The notes beneath the pieces are model-generated. The model was not told the origin of the DNA. It saw nothing but the letters and a program-made list of their open reading frames with translations, and did no database searches. A stretch of DNA of 20,015 bases from Caldivirga sp. UBA161 (GTDB lineage Archaea > Thermoproteota > Thermoprotei > Thermoproteales > Thermocladiaceae): positions 1 to 20,015 of the forward strand of contig NZ_DAXS01000022.1 of assembly GCF_002506515.1 (NCBI RefSeq), given 5' to 3'. The position numbers and the translations under genes are program-made. Of this stretch, positions 1 to 8,237 are shown in pieces; the stretch's first letter is position 1; each line of letters starts with the position of its first letter.

Positions 1-1934
1 AATGAACCATTAGCAATAGCTTGAGCTAATGGAGGTACAACACCACGTGGTGCTATTGCTCCGAACATCTCCAGTATTACAGCACCATAAGTATACCAGT
101 TTGCTGAAACTAACAGTAATGGTACCTCATAAGGTAAGCAATCATACATCCAGTCTGGGTCAGCTATTGGCGTGAGGTAGGTGAATGGGTCAATCTTAGC
201 CGCCAGAGGCACTATTGGTACGAAGTAATGATACCATGCAAATATTAAAGCCAGCGCAGTATTGTAATCTTGGCTACCTGGCACCGCCGCATTGAAGTAG
301 TTTTGCCAGTTAGTTAAGTTAATGTATCCGAGTGTTGAATTTACACATGCTACAATAGTGCTATTAGGTAACTTGAGTGAAGCCGGCGCAGTTACTGGTG
401 TGCATGTTCCATTAGGCCACTGGAAAGGCCAAGTATCACTACCCTTAACATTAGCTGAAATAGCGTTACCAAAGGCCCACCATGGCCAACTTAATGCCTC
501 CCAAGCGGCATAATAAGATGGAGTAAATGCTGTAGTCCACGTTAATGCTGCAACATATTGGCCACTAGGTATTGTTGTTCCCCAATATGCTCCAGCATCT
601 TGTGCTATTAACTTGGCGTCTAAACCAAAGGCCTGCATTTGAGTAATCGCCTCTGAGGCCATTGTATCCCAGTCAATCCAACCGCTTGGTGCAAGAACCT
701 CAATCGATAATTCAGTACCATTAGGCAGATACCAGAATCCATTAATTTCTTTGAATCCTAAACCTTGAAGCATTTGGGTAGCTTCAGTGGTATTGTATGC
801 ACATGGTAATAGATATTGCCTAACACTTGATGGATATATATCGATTGTTTCAGGTGCAATTGGTTGTGGATAGTAATTAGGGTAATTTAATCCCCAAGCC
901 GCAACAACAGCGCTCCTGTTAAATACCATGCATAATGCCTGCCTTAACTTAACAATGTTAAATGGGTATACATGTGGGTTAAATGTAATGCCCCACCCTG
1001 ATAAGTCTGGTGCAAAATAGGCACTGAACCCACTACTGTTAAGTAACGCCACTTGCTTAATTGATGCAGAACCACCCGCCCAAGTTGCCTTATGGGCAAC
1101 TAATGATGCAATGTATTGGCTGCCGGTGAAGTACTCCTCAAAGGTTGGATTATAGTAATTCCAGGAGGCTAATGGGAATATTTCCTCCCACCTAGCCAGT
1201 AATGGAATATTATTATAATACATGGGTTCTAGGGTTATTTTAAGACTTGATGTACTAATGTAGGATAAACTGTAGGGGAATATTCCCCAGTATGGTACGT
1301 TAATCCTACTTATATTTGTTGAGTATATTAATGCTTGTGAGGAATTCATTCCCCTAAGCACGTTAACCACGGGCTTCCAGACTTGCCATGGAGTAGGTAT
1401 GCTAGCAGTAATGAATAATATCCACTCTATTGGTGACCAGGTTTGGAATAAGAATTGAATTGTATAATTATTAATTACTCTTATGGATTCATCAGCGTAT
1501 TGAGGCAGCATGAATGGTGCATATGATTGGAATGCCTTATCCTCAATGTAGAAGTAGGCGTAGACATCCCATGCAGTGAATGGCATTGCTGCTGAACCAT
1601 TAAACCAGTATAAATCATGCCTAAGGTAAACAGTCAAAATACCTGAACCATTAGGAAGAACTTGAATACTCCAATTCCTAGCAAGAACAGGATAGAATTG
1701 ATTATTGAATGGATTATATAAGGCTAATGGCGCATATGTCATTATACTTGTTACTGAATCTGCTGCAAGTGTATTTGGATAAAATGGGTTATAAATAGGG
1801 CCGGTTAACACTAAAGAACCATAGTCAGCCCATATTATTTGAGGTTTCTGAGTTTGTTGAGGTAATGCAATAACCGTGGTGATGATTAATGCTATTAACG
1901 ATATCATTATGGTTAATTTACCCATGTGCTCCAT
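1..1934 (-). CDS. ABC transporter solute-binding protein, family 5 (peptide type), C-terminus cut off by the window
   Basis: Reading the minus strand from the ATG at 1934 gives about 644 codons without a stop, running off the window start. Residues ~7-24 form a hydrophobic export signal or N-terminal anchor. The following stretch (a segment ending LARNW, then LTVYLRHDLYWFNG and FTAWDVYAYF) is typical of the N-terminal lobe of family 5 solute-binding proteins (oligopeptide/dipeptide or sugar uptake). The protein is very rich in Trp, Tyr and Asn-X-Ser/Thr sequons (about 15), fitting a surface N-glycoprotein held at the outer face of the membrane. A GAGGGG Shine-Dalgarno at 1941-1946, six bases before the ATG, supports this start over the second ATG at 1925. 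Permease and ATPase genes would be expected beyond position 1. The substrate cannot be told from the sequence. Confidence 0.88.
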   Translation of the reverse strand, partial: MEHMGKLTIMISLIALIITTVIALPQQTQKPQIIWADYGSLVLTGPIYNPFYPNTLAADSVTSIMTYAPLALYNPFNNQFYPVLARNWSIQVLPNGSGILTVYLRHDLYWFNGSAAMPFTAWDVYAYFYIEDKAFQSYAPFMLPQYADESIRVINNYTIQFLFQTWSPIEWILFITASIPTPWQVWKPVVNVLRGMNSSQALIYSTNISRINVPYWGIFPYSLSYISTSSLKITLEPMYYNNIPLLARWEEIFPLASWNYYNPTFEEYFTGSQYIASLVAHKATWAGGSASIKQVALLNSSGFSAYFAPDLSGWGITFNPHVYPFNIVKLRQALCMVFNRSAVVAAWGLNYPNYYPQPIAPETIDIYPSSVRQYLLPCAYNTTEATQMLQGLGFKEINGFWYLPNGTELSIEVLAPSGWIDWDTMASEAITQMQAFGLDAKLIAQDAGAYWGTTIPSGQYVAALTWTTAFTPSYYAAWEALSWPWWAFGNAISANVKGSDTWPFQWPNGTCTPVTAPASLKLPNSTIVACVNSTLGYINLTNWQNYFNAAVPGSQDYNTALALIFAWYHYFVPIVPLAAKIDPFTYLTPIADPDWMYDCLPYEVPLLLVSANWYTYGAVILEMFGAIAPRGVVPPLAQAIANGS

Positions 1935-1961
1935 ATATTACCCCTCGTAACTTAGCATGTA

Positions 1962-1972
1962 ATAATTATTAA
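1962..1972 (-). promoter_or_regulatory. TATA-like element of the solute-binding protein gene
   Basis: The minus strand reads TTAATAATTAT here, about 28-38 bases before the ATG at 1934. It is followed by the GAGGGG ribosome binding site at 1941-1946, so the transcript would have a very short leader. The assignment rests only on composition and spacing. Confidence 0.4.
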
Positions 1973-1980
1973 GCATTATT

Positions 1981-1994
1981 TGCAATTTATTGCA
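1981..1994. promoter_or_regulatory. 14-bp perfect dyad, candidate operator
   Basis: TGCAATTTATTGCA is an inverted repeat with 6-bp arms (TGCAAT / ATTGCA) around TT. It lies just upstream of the TATA-like element of the solute-binding protein gene and just after the stop of the HTH-10 regulator gene. That is a normal position for an activator or repressor site. The bound protein is unknown; the neighbouring regulator is the obvious candidate. Confidence 0.35.
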
Positions 1995-1999
1995 TTTAG

Positions 2000-2713
2000 C
2001 TACATAATACTCATTATGTAGTAAATTATCTTACGTATAGATTCCTTAATTTGCCTATCCACGGTTGACTTATCCTTATTAAGTACCATTGATACTTCAC
2101 TTAGTGTTGCCCTATTATTTAGGTTAAAGTATCTAAGTTCCCAAGCACTTCTCAAAGTCTTAAACTCATTATTAGTTAATGCTAGTTTAATGTAATCAAT
2201 TATATTATTCTTGTTTATTACCTGTATAATATCCCTTATACTTACAATGGGTTGGATTTTAAAGTTCATTAACTTACCTATACTTTTTAATGATTCCTTA
2301 AAATCATTCACCTTGCCTGATGGTGCTAGTATTAGCCAATCTTGAAAGCCATTGCGTATTGATGATTTAAAGTATGGTATACTGTTCGATACTAGCCTTT
2401 CCCTAACAGTGTTTCGGTATGGGCCCATGAACCCCACTAAGTATATATTATCAGTAATCTTCTTCACTAAATCAACATCGTAAATTAAGCCTCTCTTACT
2501 GAGCTTGGTAAAGTATTCATGTATGTTAGTTCCCTTATCCACCCACTTAACATTAATTACCTCAATGTTAGCATAATCAATTATTGGGTACCAGGCAGTA
2601 CTTATGAAGTGTGCATTAATCATCCTAGTCCATAATGTCCAATCACCCCTATGCCTAAACCTAAATGATACTAAGGCTGGTTCACTAATTTTACTTAAGC
2701 TTTCCGGAATCAC
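2000..2713 (-). CDS. HTH-10 (Bat-like) family transcriptional regulator
   Basis: This 237-residue protein has a GTG start, preceded by a GGTGGTGA ribosome binding site ending five bases before it. The last ~60 residues match the archaeal HTH-10 pattern: a start like LTNNEFKTL, an aromatic YFNL turn, then LSEVSMVLNKDKSTVDRQI as the helix-turn-helix (about 177-228). The first ~170 residues form an alpha/beta region that I do not recognise; in this family that part usually senses a ligand. It lies directly upstream of, and on the same strand as, the solute-binding protein gene (65 bp between them), so it may control peptide or sugar uptake. That link is inferred from position only. Confidence 0.75.
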   Translation of the reverse strand: MIPESLSKISEPALVSFRFRHRGDWTLWTRMINAHFISTAWYPIIDYANIEVINVKWVDKGTNIHEYFTKLSKRGLIYDVDLVKKITDNIYLVGFMGPYRNTVRERLVSNSIPYFKSSIRNGFQDWLILAPSGKVNDFKESLKSIGKLMNFKIQPIVSIRDIIQVINKNNIIDYIKLALTNNEFKTLRSAWELRYFNLNNRATLSEVSMVLNKDKSTVDRQIKESIRKIIYYIMSIM

Positions 2714-2834
2714 CTAAAATCACCACCAATAATTCAACTTAATCACCTTTAAAGTTTAGATCCACTTGCTTCAGATTACTCGGCTTATTCCCCTTATCCC
2801 TAGTCCCCCTATGCTTGGCTTCACAGCGTGATAG

Positions 2835-2842
2835 CTTAAAAA
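2835..2842 (+). promoter_or_regulatory. TATA box of the ridA-like gene
   Basis: CTTAAAAA is centred about 27 bp before the ATG at 2866, so transcription should begin at or next to that ATG (leaderless mRNA). This decides the start, because the open frame extends further upstream to a TTG at 2815 that would lie before the TATA box. Confidence 0.6.
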
Positions 2843-2865
2843 CTAGGTGTTACTTAGTGCCCTTA

Positions 2866-3231
2866 ATGATTAGGGGCATTAATGTGGAGGGGTTACCTAA
2901 GGCTGGCCCATACTCACATGCAGTAATTGCTAATGGGTTAGTCTTTGTATCGGGGCAGCTGGGTACTGTTCCAGGTAGGGATTTATCCTTTGAGGATCAG
3001 TTCAGGAATGCTGTAGGGAAGATTAGTAAAATACTCACTGAAGCAGGTTCATCACTTGATAATGTTATTAAGGTCACTGTTTACTTAGCTGACGCTAAGT
3101 ACTTTGATACCATGAATAAGTTATTCAGTGAGTACTTCACAAGTAAGCCAGCTAGAACCACTGTTGTTACTAGTATGATTGATCCCAGGGCATTGATTGA
3201 AATAGACGTGGTGGCTGTTGTTAAGAGTTAG
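2866..3231 (+). CDS. ridA: RidA/YjgF family enamine/imine deaminase
   Basis: RidA hydrolyses reactive enamine/imine intermediates released by pyridoxal-phosphate enzymes such as threonine dehydratase, giving the keto acid and ammonia. The product is 121 residues, the usual length, and starts MIRGINVEGLPKAGPYSHA. The GPYS motif, the FVSGQLG segment, the PARTTV segment carrying the conserved arginine and the IEIDVVAV end are all family hallmarks. The frame is open 17 codons further upstream to a TTG at 2815, but the TATA box at 2835-2842 and the family's usual N-terminus favour the ATG at 2866. Its stop lies two bases from the stop of the convergent glutamate synthase gene. Both act in amino-acid nitrogen metabolism, but they are not in one operon. 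Confidence 0.93.
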   Translation: MIRGINVEGLPKAGPYSHAVIANGLVFVSGQLGTVPGRDLSFEDQFRNAVGKISKILTEAGSSLDNVIKVTVYLADAKYFDTMNKLFSEYFTSKPARTTVVTSMIDPRALIEIDVVAVVKS

Positions 3232-3233
3232 GT

Positions 3234-5252
3234 TTACTCAAATCCCTTATAGTCTTGCGTTAAAATACCCTTAATACCTGGCTTAATAATGGTATATCTT
3301 TCACCGATTAAGTCATCAATGAGGGCTTCATCAATGTTAAGTTCCCTAGCATAATCCAGGAGTATAGGCTTTAATTCCCTCACCTCATCTTCAGTTAATT
3401 CCCTGTAATCAGCCATTGGCCTTGGTACATGACTAACCTGCAGGACCCTGCTTAACCACTCATTAAATGTGTCCTCAGGATAACCCTCCTCCCTTAGGGC
3501 TTCAGCTAATACTTTAATTTCATGCTTTGATGGTGCTAAGCCGACCTTACTGTAATCAACCTTACCCCTAACATATATCCTACCGCCAACCATGCCGCTT
3601 CCCACGTAGTTACCTGTTAATTCAAGCTCCCTACCAGCCTTATAGGCGTTAATGCCTAGAATCATTATGACTCCACCAGCCATGTATTCACCCAGGTAAT
3701 CATCCACCCTACCACCAATGATTAAGTATGGCCTCTTACTGGAGTACTCCCTCATCTGTACACCAACCCTATTACCAGCATTACCTCTAACGAATATTTT
3801 ACCACCCTGGAAGGTTTGCCCAAGAACGTCCCTAGCATCACCATGAATAATAACCTTACCATCATGCATTGTGTCAGCTACATCATCTTGAGCATTACCA
3901 TAGACCACGAATTCAATACCATTATTTAAGTTAGCTAATGCATTGCCCGGTGTACCATATATCTCGACCCTAACACCCTTAAGCCTATACCTAGGTAAGT
4001 TAACGCCTATGAATCTTTGGCCATTAACGTTAATTACCTTAACGAGCCTACTTCCATTCATAATCCTCTTAAGTATCTCCTCATTAACCTCCCTATACCC
4101 TAAACCCTCAGCATTAACCACATCCCCACTTATTTGCCTTGGCCTTGGAAATGACCTAATTGGGAAGAAAACATCCAACTGCTCCTTAGGCCTACCCCAG
4201 GATATTACCCCCCTCTTAAGGGATACTATTAAGTAACCACCAGGCGAGAGGGTCCAGACCCTTGCATTTGGTGAGACTGCCCTAATTTCAGCCTCCTCAC
4301 TGGCGGCATAGTAATACTGGCCATCGTAACCAACCACCACAGGCCTTAACTTAAACCTATCTGCAAGGGCTATTAGGTAAATGTCATTCATGTGGTGCAC
4401 CATCATTATTATTGTGAAGGGCCCATCAAGCCTAGCCCATCTATATTCGTTAAGTAGCCTTATTAACCACGGGTCAGTGACTCCCCTTAGAGATGGGTTA
4501 ACCAGAACCTTCACTGCAGTTTCAACATCCAGTCCAATTACCTTAACTAGGTAATTGAACATATAGGCCACTACCTCACTATCAGTGCCAACAAGCCCCT
4601 TAACCCCCATTGTGACCCCTAGGTGCACTGCGTTTACACCATAGGAGCTTAATTCACCATTATGAACTACTGCAGTATCGTTTAAGGCGAATGGATGTGA
4701 CCAATAAGGTAAGTGGCCTGGTGAGTTAGTTGGGAATCTTGTATGCGCTATCCATGCGTCAGCCTCATAATCATTAACACCATATACTTTAGCCACTTCA
4801 TCAGGATGCCCAATACCCTTGAAGACGGTTAAATGCTTCCCCCAGTAGTAAATCCTACCTATTCCTCCCAGTTCCCATAACCTATTATTGATACCATGCA
4901 TTAAATCATCAATATTACCATCCACGCCCTCCAACTCATATTCAATATCAATCACTTTACCAACCCTACCCCTCACTTTAACATTAACTACCTTAACTCC
5001 ACCGTTATCTAAGTGTTCGGTGATTAAATTTTCAATATCGCCATAGTATTCATTAACGGCGAATAACCCAACCTTATACTTATTGTGGCCATTAATCCTC
5101 ATTGCAGCGTAACCAGCCCCAAGCCCAGCCCCTCTATACTTGACTGCACTTATTGCCTCAACGACATCACTACCCCTTATGCCTGGGGCATTGCTTGCCC
5201 TAATAATGCCTAGTATCCCGCATGATGATGGGTAATAGTTCACTATTACCAT
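3234..5252 (-). CDS. Glutamate synthase: glutamine amidotransferase class II domain fused to GXGXG domain
   Basis: This 672-residue protein holds the first and last parts of a bacterial GltB chain. Residues ~11-345 are a class II glutamine amidotransferase. Cys11 (SSCGILGI) would become the N-terminal nucleophile after removal of a 10-residue propeptide; RFPTNSPGHLPYWSHPFA (172-189), VVHNGELSSYG (195-205) and GTDSE (222-226) are the glutamine-site signatures. Residues ~405-640 are the beta-helical GXGXG domain, with repeats such as GKVIIHGDARD, GGKIFVRGNAGN and GGRIYVRGKV. It would release ammonia from glutamine for transfer to 2-oxoglutarate on the partner subunit. Its ATG overlaps the stop of the upstream FMN-subunit gene by 7 bp, so the two are translationally coupled. 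The GATase2-GXGXG fusion without the FMN domain is an odd arrangement. No gltD-like small subunit is seen in the window. Confidence 0.88.
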   Translation of the reverse strand: MVIVNYYPSSCGILGIIRASNAPGIRGSDVVEAISAVKYRGAGLGAGYAAMRINGHNKYKVGLFAVNEYYGDIENLITEHLDNGGVKVVNVKVRGRVGKVIDIEYELEGVDGNIDDLMHGINNRLWELGGIGRIYYWGKHLTVFKGIGHPDEVAKVYGVNDYEADAWIAHTRFPTNSPGHLPYWSHPFALNDTAVVHNGELSSYGVNAVHLGVTMGVKGLVGTDSEVVAYMFNYLVKVIGLDVETAVKVLVNPSLRGVTDPWLIRLLNEYRWARLDGPFTIIMMVHHMNDIYLIALADRFKLRPVVVGYDGQYYYAASEEAEIRAVSPNARVWTLSPGGYLIVSLKRGVISWGRPKEQLDVFFPIRSFPRPRQISGDVVNAEGLGYREVNEEILKRIMNGSRLVKVINVNGQRFIGVNLPRYRLKGVRVEIYGTPGNALANLNNGIEFVVYGNAQDDVADTMHDGKVIIHGDARDVLGQTFQGGKIFVRGNAGNRVGVQMREYSSKRPYLIIGGRVDDYLGEYMAGGVIMILGINAYKAGRELELTGNYVGSGMVGGRIYVRGKVDYSKVGLAPSKHEIKVLAEALREEGYPEDTFNEWLSRVLQVSHVPRPMADYRELTEDEVRELKPILLDYARELNIDEALIDDLIGERYTIIKPGIKGILTQDYKGFE

Positions 5253-7471
5253 TCCCCAGCCACCTTAACCTTAAGTAGTTCCTTAACCCTTGGATCAAGG
5301 GCCCTCAGCAACTCCCTATTACCAACAATTGTTGAGTAATAGGTGTATACGCCTGCCGCCCCAAGGAGCTGAGCCATTTCCCTCCTTAAACCATTAATAA
5401 TATTTATTAACTTATCCTCAAAGCCATCTATGGTAACTGCCTTACCTATTATTGAACTTACCTCCACAGCATCGGCACCTAATGCAGCTAGCTTAACGGC
5501 ATCCCCTGAACTTCTAAGGGATGTCATGTGGGCTATCACATCCATACCATACCTAATTCCCCTCCTCCTAAGTTCAAGATCAGCATTAACCACTGAAACC
5601 TCCAAGTCAACCTCACCGCTTAATGCATCATCTATTATTATACCTGAGACTTGGTTTAAGTAGGGTTCAATGGGCTTAATTGGATTTAGTAATGGGGGTA
5701 ATCTAATGTATATTGGTGAATCATACTCATATACTGCCTTCATGCCGTGTAAGTCACTTAAACTAAGTACTATTGCCCCAATTCCACTAGTCCACTTATT
5801 CCACATGATTCTTGAGGAATGCCTACTTGATGGGTTATCAAACCCATATAAGTCTATGGCTAAGTCCATTAGGTGAGCCACGAACTTAGCCTTCTCAATT
5901 TGTTCAAGGCCCCAACCGGTAAGTGGCCTAATTATTAATGGCGCCGACATTTGCAGCCTCCCTCCAGCTAAGTAAACCGACATATCTATATCCTCCCTAT
6001 AGGGGTCTATTGATGGCTTTGTAACCTGGGCCCCATCTAACCTAAGCCAATCAATAAGCCTCTTAGGCGGCTCAACCTCAGGGGGCCCTGTACTACCCAT
6101 ACTACTTATCACTACGTCGCCCTTCTTGGCTAATTGGCTTGCATATATTGAGTAGTCGGGGGTCCATACTGAGCCGCTGTTCTTCAATGGTAATTCACTG
6201 GGGCAGTCCCCTTCAACATCAAGTATTTTAGTTAACTCATTATTAATGCAGTATCCCCTAAGTAGGTCCCTCCTTCCAACGAGTTCCCTTACACTCCTTA
6301 AGCCTAAATTATCAAGAATTAGCCCCAATTCTGCTTGGAATGCCTTAAGGTAATTGATTACCGCCCTCTTGGCTAAATCATGGTCAACCAGCACTGAGCC
6401 GTCAGCTAACCTGCTGGTTATGCCTGCTGGGCAATTGCCCGTGTGGCATGTTCTAGCCATAATGCACCCCATCGAGTTTAAAATCGATGTACCTAAGGCA
6501 ACTACATCAGCGCCTAAGGCCATAATCTTAGCTGCATCGTCTGCTGATGACACTCTACCTGATGCTACTACAGTAAACCCATCCCTTAGCCCCTCCCTCC
6601 TAAGCATCTTATCCACTGAGGCTACAGCTAACTCTATGGGTATGCCCACATTATCCTTAACAACATGCGGTGCGGCTCCAGTTCCAGCGCCGTGGCCATC
6701 AATTATTACCCCATCAGCCCCCATTCTAGCTATCCCAACTGCAATGTAGGGGGCGTAATTAGTGGCAGCTATCTTAACTAATACCGGTTTACCTGTAGCC
6801 TCCTTGAGAGCATCAATCCTCTGTTTAAGGTCCTCTATTGAGTATATATCATGGTGAGGGGCTGGGGATAGGGCATCAACACCAATGGGTATCCTCCTAA
6901 CCATTGAAATGGGTCCAGTTACCTTACTACCAGGCAGGTGCCCACCTATACCAGGTTTAGCACCTTGCCCAATCTTAATTACTATACCTAAGCCCCTCAT
7001 TAATACATCTATGTCAACCCCAAACCTGGCTGAGGCCCATTGGACAAAGATCCTCCTATGCTTAGCAACGTCAGGATGAAGACCCCCCTCCCCTGTTCCA
7101 GCCACTAGGTTAAGTTCATCAGCAGCCTCAGCCACAACAACATTAGGAACCCCTGAGAGTGAACCAAAGGACATATCGCCAATATATATTGGTGCCGCTA
7201 ACTCAATATCACTAATGTAACTTGTTAAGTCTGAATTATATGTTTCATCCCCCTTGAGCACCACTTCATCTTTACCGAAACTTAACCTATCAAGAATCCT
7301 ATAAATCCTAGCTCCCCTCCTAAATATCCTAATAGGCCTTCCTGTTACAGCCATTTGCCTAATCTCACTAACAACATTACTACTCCAGAAGTCCCTTGTA
7401 TAATCTTTATTGAGTATTTTAAGGAAACTATTTATAATCCTTACATTATCAAGGCGCTCTACGTAGTGCAC
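5246..7471 (-). CDS. Glutamate synthase: FMN/3Fe-4S synthase domain followed by a GltB central-type domain
   Basis: Residues ~88-400 of this 741-residue protein are the FMN-binding synthase barrel, which makes glutamate from 2-oxoglutarate and ammonia. Visible hallmarks are DMSFGSLSG (99-107), GTGEGGLHPD, IKIGQGAKPGIGGHLPG, SPAPHHDIYSIEDL and the iron-sulfur cysteines C336, C342 and C347 (C-x5-C-x4-C) in CIMARTCHTGNCPAG. Residues ~436-741 match the central domain of bacterial GltB: SSMGSTGPP, then AQVTKPSIDPYRED and a C-terminal LRRRGIRYGMDV...LGADAVEVSS segment. In bacterial GltB that domain comes before the FMN domain, not after it. The GTG start at 7471 lies about 25 bp from a TATA box, so the mRNA is probably leaderless. 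First gene of a two-gene operon. The electron donor is unknown; ferredoxin is possible. Confidence 0.88.
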   Translation of the reverse strand: MHYVERLDNVRIINSFLKILNKDYTRDFWSSNVVSEIRQMAVTGRPIRIFRRGARIYRILDRLSFGKDEVVLKGDETYNSDLTSYISDIELAAPIYIGDMSFGSLSGVPNVVVAEAADELNLVAGTGEGGLHPDVAKHRRIFVQWASARFGVDIDVLMRGLGIVIKIGQGAKPGIGGHLPGSKVTGPISMVRRIPIGVDALSPAPHHDIYSIEDLKQRIDALKEATGKPVLVKIAATNYAPYIAVGIARMGADGVIIDGHGAGTGAAPHVVKDNVGIPIELAVASVDKMLRREGLRDGFTVVASGRVSSADDAAKIMALGADVVALGTSILNSMGCIMARTCHTGNCPAGITSRLADGSVLVDHDLAKRAVINYLKAFQAELGLILDNLGLRSVRELVGRRDLLRGYCINNELTKILDVEGDCPSELPLKNSGSVWTPDYSIYASQLAKKGDVVISSMGSTGPPEVEPPKRLIDWLRLDGAQVTKPSIDPYREDIDMSVYLAGGRLQMSAPLIIRPLTGWGLEQIEKAKFVAHLMDLAIDLYGFDNPSSRHSSRIMWNKWTSGIGAIVLSLSDLHGMKAVYEYDSPIYIRLPPLLNPIKPIEPYLNQVSGIIIDDALSGEVDLEVSVVNADLELRRRGIRYGMDVIAHMTSLRSSGDAVKLAALGADAVEVSSIIGKAVTIDGFEDKLINIINGLRREMAQLLGAAGVYTYYSTIVGNRELLRALDPRVKELLKVKVAGEW

Positions 7472-7490
7472 AGTATGCTAGCTAATAGGG

Positions 7491-7500
7491 TATATTTAAG
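7491..7500 (-). promoter_or_regulatory. TATA box of the glutamate synthase operon
   Basis: The minus strand reads CTTAAATATA, centred about 25 bp before the GTG at 7471. No ribosome binding site is seen between them, so the transcript should start at the GTG. This supports the GTG as the true start. Confidence 0.6.
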
Positions 7501-7642
7501 CATTACCCATAGGGTTAATTCTCCTTACATTTTGTATAGTGCAAGTATAAAACTTAGCATAGTATATAGAGTTAGTTTAGCTGATTGGAGTCAACGCGTG
7601 GAATGCTTAATGTTAATGGCCTACTGAGTTATTGATGAATCA

Positions 7643-8110
7643 TTAGGTGCAGATCAGGTGAACTTCATGATTCATCATCTTCCATTTATTAAAAATGAAC
7701 CTGCCGTATACCCTTCGCCCACTTAGGATTAAGGGTAGCCAGAGTGAGTCATCCTCCCACATTGAGTTAAAGGGTATTTCATTAATGTTAAACCATAGTG
7801 GCTCAGCTTCATCACTTTCCTTAGGTTCACCATCATAATCACCGGCTGTGAACACGTGAACGAAGTGAATGGATTCAACACTATTATTATCGTAATTCCA
7901 GAACTCTAAGAGCCCCATCCATTTTAATCCCATCGGCCTAACGCCAATTTCCTCAATGCATTCCCTAATTACTGCATTGTAAACATCCTCATTATCCTCA
8001 ACCTTACCACCAACCCCGTTAAAGTAACCGGCACCTAATCCCCTCTTCTTCCTTATTAACAGTACTTTACCATTCTTAACTATATATAGTAATGTTTCCA
8101 GAAATATCAT
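7643..8110 (-). CDS. Nudix hydrolase of MTH1 (8-oxo-dGTPase) type
   Basis: The 155-residue protein has a perfect Nudix box at residues 35-57 (G-x5-E-x7-REC-IEE-IGV), which binds the metal ions for pyrophosphate hydrolysis. Beyond the box it resembles human MTH1 and its bacterial relatives: GLGAGYFNGVGGK keeps the base-contacting asparagine (N31, MTH1 N33), and SMWEDDSLW keeps the tryptophan and paired aspartates (W118, D120, D121) that recognise oxidised purines; the ESDE segment at 98-101 also fits. It therefore probably cleans oxidised purine nucleoside triphosphates from the nucleotide pool. The ATG lies about 25 bp from a CTTAATAAT TATA box, giving a leaderless mRNA. It is divergent from the thermosome gene. 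The exact substrate needs assay. Confidence 0.9.
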   Translation of the reverse strand: MIFLETLLYIVKNGKVLLIRKKRGLGAGYFNGVGGKVEDNEDVYNAVIRECIEEIGVRPMGLKWMGLLEFWNYDNNSVESIHFVHVFTAGDYDGEPKESDEAEPLWFNINEIPFNSMWEDDSLWLPLILSGRRVYGRFIFNKWKMMNHEVHLICT

Positions 8111-8130
8111 AAATGCTTAATAACCCTGAG

Positions 8131-8139
8131 ATTATTAAG
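8131..8139 (-). promoter_or_regulatory. TATA box of the Nudix gene
   Basis: The minus strand reads CTTAATAAT (written 8139 to 8131), centred about 25 bp before the ATG at 8110. No leader or Shine-Dalgarno is seen. Confidence 0.5.
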
Positions 8140-8201
8140 GATTCTCACTGTAGGTTAGATCTTAGGCTGGTTGAACATGGGTGCTCATTCCTGCTACATT
8201 A

Positions 8202-8216
8202 GGAAAGGTTTATATA
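8202..8216 (+). promoter_or_regulatory. BRE and TATA box of the thermosome gene
   Basis: A purine-rich GGAAAGG is followed by TTTATATA (8209-8216), the strongest-looking archaeal promoter in the window, centred about 25 bp before the ATG at 8238. It fixes the start at 8238, because the GTG that opens the frame at 8181 lies upstream of the promoter. Confidence 0.7.
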
Positions 8217-8237
8217 GAAGCGGTTTTAAGGGCACGT

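Noticed and set aside
322..513. 63-codon plus-strand frame
   Set aside because: It is the antisense of the solute-binding protein gene, whose minus-strand frame is open throughout and clearly coding.
6354..6749. 131-codon plus-strand frame
   Set aside because: It is antisense to the highly conserved FMN domain of glutamate synthase and has no promoter or family pattern.
7630..7682. Possible minus-strand C/D box sRNA (ATGATGA followed by CTGA after 14 bases)
   Set aside because: The C box and CTGA lie in the coding end of the Nudix gene, the guide is too long, C' is poor and no D box CTGA follows.
8181..8237. N-terminal extension of the thermosome from a GTG at 8181
   Set aside because: The GTG lies upstream of the TATA box at 8209-8216, and the added residues are not found in thermosomes.
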